Shown here in pieces: positions 5,817 to 10,511 of a stretch of DNA of 10,511 nucleotides; the stretch's first letter is position 1, and each line of letters starts with the position of its first letter. The DNA comes from Gemmatimonadota bacterium (GTDB lineage: Bacteria; Latescibacterota; UBA2968; UBA8231): assembly GCA_009845645.1 (NCBI GenBank), contig VXZF01000264.1:1-10511 (forward strand), read 5' to 3'. The notes beneath the pieces are model-generated. The model ran no database searches. It saw only the letters and a list, made by a program, of their open reading frames with translations, and was not told the DNA's origin. The position numbers were made by a program, and so were the translations under genes.

Positions 5817-6822
5817 GGTTTAGGGGGTCAGTTACAGGAGCTGCCAGATGGGCGACGCAGTCTCCGGCTTCCACTCTGCCTGGGTGCCGTTTGCATACCA
5901 CCGTACCCTCGCCTCGGAAAGTGACGGGCACGGGGGGCCGCGCAGGATTCTCCGGAAACAGGACCTGACCGCACAGATCGCCGACACTCACTTCGTCGCC
6001 CAGCTCGGTAGCCGGATCGAATAGGCCTGGTTCCGGTGCATAAGCGTACGCATCGGGGCCGAAGATGTGAAGAACCTGAGGCGTCTCGAGGTCGTCCGGC
6101 AGCGCGCCCTTAACCCCTAGGGCTGCCAGCAATCGATCAACCGCCTGTTGCACCAGCTTCACCCCGGACCGCGATACGCTACCCGTGCCGCCGTATTCTC
6201 CTCCCAGAGAGATCACGTCCTGCCGGATGGCGGCATCGGGCAATCCTCCCTTATCAGTGCGGTTCTCGAAAACCATTACGTGTGGCACACCCAGCTTGAA
6301 AACCAAATCCAAGCTTAGGCGCTTGTGCTCAGAGGACGTGTTGGGGCCGAAGTGGGTGCTGGCGTGCGGTCGGTAGTCTAGGGAGGCCCCGCCGCCGTGG
6401 AAGTCGGCCACCACTTCAACCCGAGGCAGCAGATGCTGTTCGACATAGTCCGCAATCTTCCACGTCGGTCCGCCCCCGGGGTCGCCCGGGAAGACCCTGT
6501 TCAGATTCCCGGCGTCCAGCGGGCTGACCCGCGCTGCCGCTAGCACGGCTGGCTGATTCAGCGCTGGTATGATGATGAGGCCGCCGCGGATTTGCTTGGG
6601 CTGCACCTCTTGGATCAAGCGCGTCAGGACCACTTGGCCCTCGTACTCGTCGCCGTGGTTGCCGGCTGTCAGCAGAACCTGCGGCCCGGGGCCATTGCGA
6701 ATGACGGCGACGGGGACGGGCAGTACCCCGTAGGCGCTGCGAGTGACTGAATGCGGCACATGCAACCAGCCGATTTGCTTGCTATCGCAGTCAAAGTCGA
6801 CAGTGGAGATTACTTGTGTCAT
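5791..6822 (-). CDS. Succinylglutamate desuccinylase/aspartoacylase-family zinc deacylase, DoeB-like
   Basis: A 343-residue zinc amidohydrolase that should remove an acyl group from an N-acyl amino acid. Zinc ligands are visible: His56 and Glu59 in AGNHGDEYEG, and His142 in DFHGGG. Substrate-binding NLNR is at 106-109, and the probable catalytic Glu209 lies in SLGGEYGGTG. Length, and the motifs AVIRNGPGP and GNLNRVFPGDP, resemble DoeB, the N-acetyl-diaminobutyrate deacetylase of ectoine breakdown. The partner hydrolase DoeA is not present here, so this specificity is a suggestion only. The start is ATG at 6820-6822, 15 bp after the AIR-synthase-like gene, with no clear ribosome binding site, which suggests read-through coupling. 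It is the last gene of the hem run. Its 3' end lies inside the SIMPL gene on the opposite strand. Confidence 0.85.
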   Translation of the reverse strand: MTQVISTVDFDCDSKQIGWLHVPHSVTRSAYGVLPVPVAVIRNGPGPQVLLTAGNHGDEYEGQVVLTRLIQEVQPKQIRGGLIIIPALNQPAVLAAARVSPLDAGNLNRVFPGDPGGGPTWKIADYVEQHLLPRVEVVADFHGGGASLDYRPHASTHFGPNTSSEHKRLSLDLVFKLGVPHVMVFENRTDKGGLPDAAIRQDVISLGGEYGGTGSVSRSGVKLVQQAVDRLLAALGVKGALPDDLETPQVLHIFGPDAYAYAPEPGLFDPATELGDEVSVGDLCGQVLFPENPARPPVPVTFRGEGTVVCKRHPGRVEAGDCVAHLAAPVTDPLNLTQFHTPQ

Positions 6823-6837
6823 GTCAAGATAACCGGC

Positions 6838-7851
6838 TTAGGCAAAGAGGCGCGTGATCTCGTCCACCGAGAAAGTGGGCAATGGTGTCAGGTGGCCATC
6901 GCGGCGTAGCTGAAGCCCGAAAGAAGGAGGGCGCACCGTGCCGATGCGGGCTGCGGTTATGTTGGCGTCGTGCAGAGCCGCGAGTATGGCGGCGGCGGAA
7001 TCGGCTGTGCAACCGATTAGCAGCGCACCCGAGGAAATCACGCCGAGGGGATTGAGTTCAAAGGCTGTGCAGAGATGCGCTGTGGCCGGATTGATGGGTA
7101 GCGCATGGTAGTCGATTTCTGCGCCCACAGCGGATGCGGCGGTCAATTCCCACAGGCCCGTGGCGACCCCGCCTTCGGTCGGATCGTGCATGGCGGTGAC
7201 TCGTCCTGCTTGGACGGCGACTTGGGCATCGCGCACGACGCTGATGCCGGGTGTGTGGAGGAAGTCGGCGCAGGTGTCCAGAAAGGCGGGCGTACAGCCG
7301 CGGTCGTGTAGTTGCGCGCGTTTTTCGCGGGCGATGATGGCGGTGGCTTCAATGCCCAAGCCCTTGGTCAGGAGCAGGGCGTGGCTGGGCCGCAAATCCG
7401 AAGAGCGCACCAAGCGGTCGTGCGTGGTTTCCCCGAGCATTTGGCCGATGACCAAGGGACGGTCGAGTCCGTAGGTCACCTCTGTGTGGCCGCCGCAGAC
7501 GGCGATGTCCAAGTCCTCGGCTGCTTGGTGAATGGAGCGGAAAATGGATTCTGCCAATTCGGGTGTGGCGCGTTCTGCGGGGAGGAGGATGGTGCTGAGG
7601 AAGAAGCGGGGCGTCGCTCCCATGGCGGCAATGTCGTTGGCATTGACGTGGACTGCGTACCAGCCAATCTCGTCGCTGGCGAAAGTGATCGGATCGGTTT
7701 TGGCCACTAGCAAGCGGTCGCCGCAGTCGATGACCGCTGCGTCTTCGCCCACAGTCGGTGGCACGAGTAGGCGTTCGTGGCGGTGGGTATAGGCCGAGAG
7801 CAGGCGGCCTAGTTCAGCGGGAGGCAGCTTGCCGGCTGGGTAGGTCTTCAC
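6838..7851 (-). CDS. AIR synthase-related protein (PurM/HypE/ThiL superfamily)
   Basis: A 337-residue member of the ATP-binding PurM-like superfamily. N-terminal motifs are present: VGEDAAVID (34-42), KTDPIT (51-56), VNANDIAAMGATP (69-81) and CGGHTEVT (119-126). The C-terminal domain contains MHDPTEGGVATGLWEL. These resemble HypE, but the protein ends in ITRLFA and lacks the C-terminal cysteine that HypE needs to carry the cyano group. No hydrogenase genes are near. It therefore seems to be an AIR-synthase-related protein of unknown substrate, probably an ATP-dependent phosphoryl or dehydration enzyme. The start is GTG at 7849-7851, overlapping the cobA-hemD stop by 4 nt (GTGA). This tight coupling to tetrapyrrole genes hints at a linked role but does not prove one. 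Confidence 0.85.
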   Translation of the reverse strand: MKTYPAGKLPPAELGRLLSAYTHRHERLLVPPTVGEDAAVIDCGDRLLVAKTDPITFASDEIGWYAVHVNANDIAAMGATPRFFLSTILLPAERATPELAESIFRSIHQAAEDLDIAVCGGHTEVTYGLDRPLVIGQMLGETTHDRLVRSSDLRPSHALLLTKGLGIEATAIIAREKRAQLHDRGCTPAFLDTCADFLHTPGISVVRDAQVAVQAGRVTAMHDPTEGGVATGLWELTAASAVGAEIDYHALPINPATAHLCTAFELNPLGVISSGALLIGCTADSAAAILAALHDANITAARIGTVRPPSFGLQLRRDGHLTPLPTFSVDEITRLFA

Positions 7852-9377
7852 GGGGCGTAGAAGGCGATGATGGCTTGGACGAGAGCGGGGATACTGCTTT
7901 CGCTGGGCTGCACGTGAACGGCAAATCCGAGTTGGCGCACGGCCTCGGCTGTGGTGGGGCCAATGCAGGCGATGTGGGTGCGGGCGAATACGGCCTCTGC
8001 GCGTTCTGGTCCTAGTACCTGATGAAAATTGTGAACGCTGGAGGGGCTGGCGAAGACGATGAGGTCGAGCTTGTTCTCGGCTAGTGCGGCGGGGAGTTCG
8101 ACTTGGTCTGGCAGGCGATTTACGTACGTCGTTAGGTGATGAACTTGGGCGCCGCGTGCTGCGAGCGTATCGGCGAGTTCAGTGCGTCCAATGGAAGAGG
8201 CCGGCAAGAGGATTTCTTGGCCAGCCACATCGAATGCAGCAAAGGCGCTGGCTAGCGCGGCCTGAGATTGGCGCAGGGGCACGAGGTCGGGGACTAAGCC
8301 CTGTTGACGCAGTGCCGCGGCCGTAGCCAAGCCGACGGCCGCTATGCGAGTGTGGACAAAAGCCCGGGCGTCGAGGCCGCGCTGGTAGAGCCGGTCGCAG
8401 AAGAAGGCCACGCTGTTGGGGCTGGTGAAGACGACCCAAGCCGCGTCCTTGAGCCGATCTTGGGCCGCATCCACAGCCGTCCAGTCGTCAGGCGGGCCGA
8501 TGTGCAGGAGGGGCAGCGTTGATACGGCCGCTCCTTCGGCTTCGAGGCGCTGCTGGAGGGGGCCGGCCTGTTCGCGGCTGCGGGTGACGAGTAGGCGGCG
8601 GCCAAAGAGCGGTTTGTTCTCAAACCAGTTGAGTTCTTGGCGCAGCGCGACGACGGGGCCGATCGCGATGAGGGCTGGTGAGCGGATTTGCTGGGCAACG
8701 GCGCGATCCGGCAGGAGTTGGAGATCGGCGACGACTGTGCGCTGGTCGGGCCAAGTGCCCCATTCAATAGCTGCGGCCGGCGTCGAGGCTGACCGGCCCC
8801 GAGCGACGAGATGCTGGCATATACTGGCGAGCTTGCGAACGGCCATGAAGATGACGAGGGTGCCGTCGAAGGCCGCTAGCTGATCCCAGTCGATGGTCGC
8901 GTCGGGCTTAGCTGGATCCTCGTTGCCGGTGACTAGCAGGGCGGCCGAGGCGATGCCTCGATGGGTTAGGGGAATGCCCGCGTAGGCCAAGACGCCAGAG
9001 GCCGCAGAGACGCCAGAGACGATTTCAAAGGGGATACCGGCTTGCCGCAGGTGCAGGGCTTCTTCGCCGCCGCGGCCGAAGATGAAGGGATCGCCGCCTT
9101 TGAGACGGACGACGACATGGCCTTGGCGAGCGCGATCGACGAGGAGTGCATGAATCGCGTCTTGAGAGGGGCTCTTACGGCCACCGCGTTTGCCGACCGC
9201 GATTTGCTCGCACGTGTTGGGCACTAGGTCGAGCAAGCGGCTGTCGAGGAGGTCGTCGTACAGAACGACGTCGGCCTCGCGTAAGTAGCGCAGGCCCTTG
9301 AGGGTCAGCAGACCGGGGTCGCCGGGGCCGGCTCCGACGATGTACACAGTGCCTGGGGTGGCGTATTCAGCGGACAT
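7848..9377 (-). CDS. cobA-hemD: Fused uroporphyrinogen-III C-methyltransferase / uroporphyrinogen-III synthase (CobA-HemD)
   Basis: A 509-residue cytoplasmic bifunctional enzyme. Residues about 10-250 are the SAM-dependent methyltransferase that converts uroporphyrinogen III to precorrin-2. Its signatures are VGAGPGDPGLLTLKG (14-28) and RLKGGDPFIFGRGGEE (91-106). A short linker, LNWFENKPLFGRR (249-261), leads into the HemD domain (about 261-505), which cyclises hydroxymethylbilane to uroporphyrinogen III. HemD landmarks are VFTSPNSVAFF (316-326), Tyr418 in TTYVN, VFASPSSV (441-448) and CIGPTTAEAV (471-480). Both halves look complete. The ATG at 9375-9377 shares one base with the hemC stop (TGATG), with AGGTG 5 nt upstream. 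Such fusions are known in several bacterial groups. It supplies both the heme route and the siroheme/cobalamin branch. Confidence 0.95.
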   Translation of the reverse strand: MSAEYATPGTVYIVGAGPGDPGLLTLKGLRYLREADVVLYDDLLDSRLLDLVPNTCEQIAVGKRGGRKSPSQDAIHALLVDRARQGHVVVRLKGGDPFIFGRGGEEALHLRQAGIPFEIVSGVSAASGVLAYAGIPLTHRGIASAALLVTGNEDPAKPDATIDWDQLAAFDGTLVIFMAVRKLASICQHLVARGRSASTPAAAIEWGTWPDQRTVVADLQLLPDRAVAQQIRSPALIAIGPVVALRQELNWFENKPLFGRRLLVTRSREQAGPLQQRLEAEGAAVSTLPLLHIGPPDDWTAVDAAQDRLKDAAWVVFTSPNSVAFFCDRLYQRGLDARAFVHTRIAAVGLATAAALRQQGLVPDLVPLRQSQAALASAFAAFDVAGQEILLPASSIGRTELADTLAARGAQVHHLTTYVNRLPDQVELPAALAENKLDLIVFASPSSVHNFHQVLGPERAEAVFARTHIACIGPTTAEAVRQLGFAVHVQPSESSIPALVQAIIAFYAP

Positions 9378-10282
9378 CAGGACACCTGTAAGAGGTCGTG
9401 GGCACCTTGGGCACGCAGGGCATCGGCAAGGGATTCGACGAGGGATTCAGCACAGGTGCGAGGGGCACGCATTTCGGCGCGCAGCAACTGGGTGCCTTCG
9501 GGATGGCCTACCAAGCCGTCGAGTGCGAGGAGGTCTCCCTCCATGCGGCCCCAAGCGCCGACGGGCGCGTGACACCCGGCGCGCAGGGTGTGCAGCAAAT
9601 GGCGCTCGGCTTGCACTGCGACTAGGGTTGGGGCGTGGTTGAGGGCTGCGACGGCGGCACGCTCAGGGTGGTCGGCGCGCATTTGCAGTCCTAAAGCGCC
9701 TTGGCCGGGCGCGGGCAGAACCTGATTCAGGGGCAGGTAGCAGCCAATGCGCTCCCGCCAGCCGAGGCGGTTGAGTCCGGCAACGGCTAAGACGACGGCA
9801 TCGCACTCACCGTGCGTGGCTTTGTCGATGCGGGTGTCTAGATTGCCGCGGATATCTACAATGTTCAGGTCGGGCCGCAGTGCTTTGAGTTGGGCGCGGC
9901 GGCGCAGGCTGCCCGTGCCCACTCGCGCGCCATCTGGCAAGTCGGCCAGTGAGGATATGCTGGGACCGATGAGGGCATCGCGCACATCTTCGCGCTCGGG
10001 CGTGGCGACCAAGGCGAGGTCGGAGTGCATCTGGGTCGGCAGGTCTTTTAGGCTGTGGACCGCTAGGTCAATGTCCCCGGCTAGCAGAGCGTCTTCGAGG
10101 GCTTTGGTAAAGACGCCTGTGCCTCCCAAGCTGCGCAGCGAACCTGTCGTCGCGTCGCCGGTAGTGCGGATGGTTGAGATCTCAACGTCTAGCCCGTCAT
10201 GCAGCGATAACAAGCGGTCTCGGACCTCGTGGGCTTGAACGAGGGCGAGTTGGCTGCCGCGGCTGCCGATGACGAGTTTCAC
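9377..10282 (-). CDS. hemC: Porphobilinogen deaminase (hydroxymethylbilane synthase)
   Basis: Joins four porphobilinogens into hydroxymethylbilane in the cytoplasm, the substrate of the HemD domain encoded just downstream. With the start I prefer it has 301 residues, normal for the family. Signatures are IGSRGSQLALVQ (4-15), the catalytic Asp80 in HSLKDLPT, GTGSLRRRAQ (122-131), and Cys237 in RAGCHAPVG, which anchors the dipyrromethane cofactor. I chose GTG at 10280-10282 because it yields the standard MKLVIGSRGS beginning. A TTG at 10312 is also in frame but lies in the stem of a hairpin and adds ten non-homologous residues. Neither start has a good ribosome binding site. The stop shares one base with the next gene. 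The preceding gene is glnA, 92 bp away. Confidence 0.95.
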   Translation of the reverse strand: MKLVIGSRGSQLALVQAHEVRDRLLSLHDGLDVEISTIRTTGDATTGSLRSLGGTGVFTKALEDALLAGDIDLAVHSLKDLPTQMHSDLALVATPEREDVRDALIGPSISSLADLPDGARVGTGSLRRRAQLKALRPDLNIVDIRGNLDTRIDKATHGECDAVVLAVAGLNRLGWRERIGCYLPLNQVLPAPGQGALGLQMRADHPERAAVAALNHAPTLVAVQAERHLLHTLRAGCHAPVGAWGRMEGDLLALDGLVGHPEGTQLLRAEMRAPRTCAESLVESLADALRAQGAHDLLQVS

Positions 10283-10307
10283 GAGGTGTGGCCGTAGAGT
10301 GTATATA

Positions 10308-10346
10308 GGCAAGGGAAGATTCCCTCAATGGAAATCTTCCCTTGCC
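10308..10346 (-). terminator. Perfect 14-bp inverted repeat after glnA, probable terminator or hemC leader hairpin
   Basis: Arms GGCAAGGGAAGATT (10308-10321) and AATCTTCCCTTGCC (10333-10346) pair perfectly around an 11-nt loop. The hairpin begins 28 bp after the glnA stop, as expected of a glnA terminator. No uridine run follows it in either direction; on the minus strand it is followed by TATATACACT. So it may be a leaky or Rho-assisted terminator, or a structure in the hemC leader. The bases TATATA (10302-10307) next to it could serve as the -10 of a hemC promoter. Confidence 0.65.
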
Positions 10347-10374
10347 CCAAATACCACCCGTAGTTTGTAGTTGT

Positions 10375-10511
10375 TTACACGTCGTAGTAGAGAGCGAACT
10401 CATAGGGATGAGGCCGCAAGCGGAGGGCATCGACCTCCTCAGTGCGCTTGTAGTCGATCCACGCGTCGAGCAGATCGTCAGAAAATACATCCCCCTGCAA
10501 CAGAAAGTCCC
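10375..10511 (-). CDS. glnA: Glutamine synthetase type I, C-terminal 44 residues (runs off the window)
   Basis: Only the end of the gene is present. The visible protein contains [20 protein letters not shown] and ends [15 protein letters not shown], the strongly conserved C-terminus of class I glutamine synthetase, which makes glutamine from glutamate, ammonia and ATP. The frame is open to the window edge and stops with TAA at 10377-10375. A hairpin follows 28 bp later. The short piece does not show the adenylylation site or active-site loops, so regulatory type cannot be judged. Confidence 0.92.
   Translation of the reverse strand, partial: DFLLQGDVFSDDLLDAWIDYKRTEEVDALRLRPHPYEFALYYDV

Noticed and set aside
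6838..7851. Assignment as HypE hydrogenase maturation protein
   Set aside because: The C-terminal cysteine essential to HypE is missing and no hydrogenase genes are present.
10283..10312. TTG start adding 10 residues to HemC
   Set aside because: It falls inside the hairpin stem and lacks a ribosome binding site; the GTG at 10282 gives the usual HemC N-terminus.

Overview
The window is about 10.5 kb of bacterial chromosome. It looks like a GC-rich, free-living or host-associated heterotroph. The combination of a Gfo/Idh/MocA oxidoreductase, a PF12831-type FAD oxidoreductase, a phytanoyl-CoA dioxygenase-family enzyme and an acetoacetate-decarboxylase-like protein is common in Poribacteria, Latescibacterota and Planctomycetota genomes. 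That placement is inferred from gene content only, and no rRNA or other marker here settles it. No rRNA, tRNA, CRISPR array, insertion sequence or phage gene was seen.

Left part (1-3887), catabolic or accessory oxidation enzymes. A Gfo/Idh/MocA dehydrogenase (minus, cut by the window edge) and an FAD-dependent oxidoreductase (plus, TTG start) diverge from a 141-bp intergenic region. That region carries a good sigma70-type promoter for the dehydrogenase. Converging on the FAD enzyme is a minus-strand pair: a PhyH-family Fe(II)/2-oxoglutarate dioxygenase followed by an acetoacetate-decarboxylase-superfamily protein. Together they suggest processing of small oxygenated organic substrates, but no pathway can be named.

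Middle part (4015-5816). A VapBC-type toxin-antitoxin operon (minus) has its own promoter. Behind it lies a 426-bp gene-free stretch that seems to hold the eroded C-terminal end of an older gene. After that comes a SIMPL/DUF541 lipoprotein (plus). By eye, the stretch from about 3070 to 5816 is less GC-rich than the flanks, which fits an accessory insertion.

Right part (5791-10511), a minus-strand housekeeping run. The 3' end of glutamine synthetase (glnA) is followed by a hairpin, then hemC, a fused cobA-hemD, an AIR-synthase/HypE-like protein and a DoeB-like zinc deacylase. hemC, cobA-hemD and the AIR-synthase-like gene are joined by 1-bp and 4-bp start/stop overlaps, and the deacylase follows after 15 bp. 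HemC makes hydroxymethylbilane, the HemD half closes it to uroporphyrinogen III, and the CobA half methylates it to precorrin-2 (siroheme and cobalamin branch). The last two genes are not classical tetrapyrrole genes and are the most curious part of the operon. The deacylase ends inside the 3' end of the convergent SIMPL gene.

No clearly new multi-gene system was identified. The points most worth a second look are the AIR-synthase-like and deacylase genes locked into the tetrapyrrole operon, the altered active site of the decarboxylase-like protein, and the gene remnant behind vapBC.
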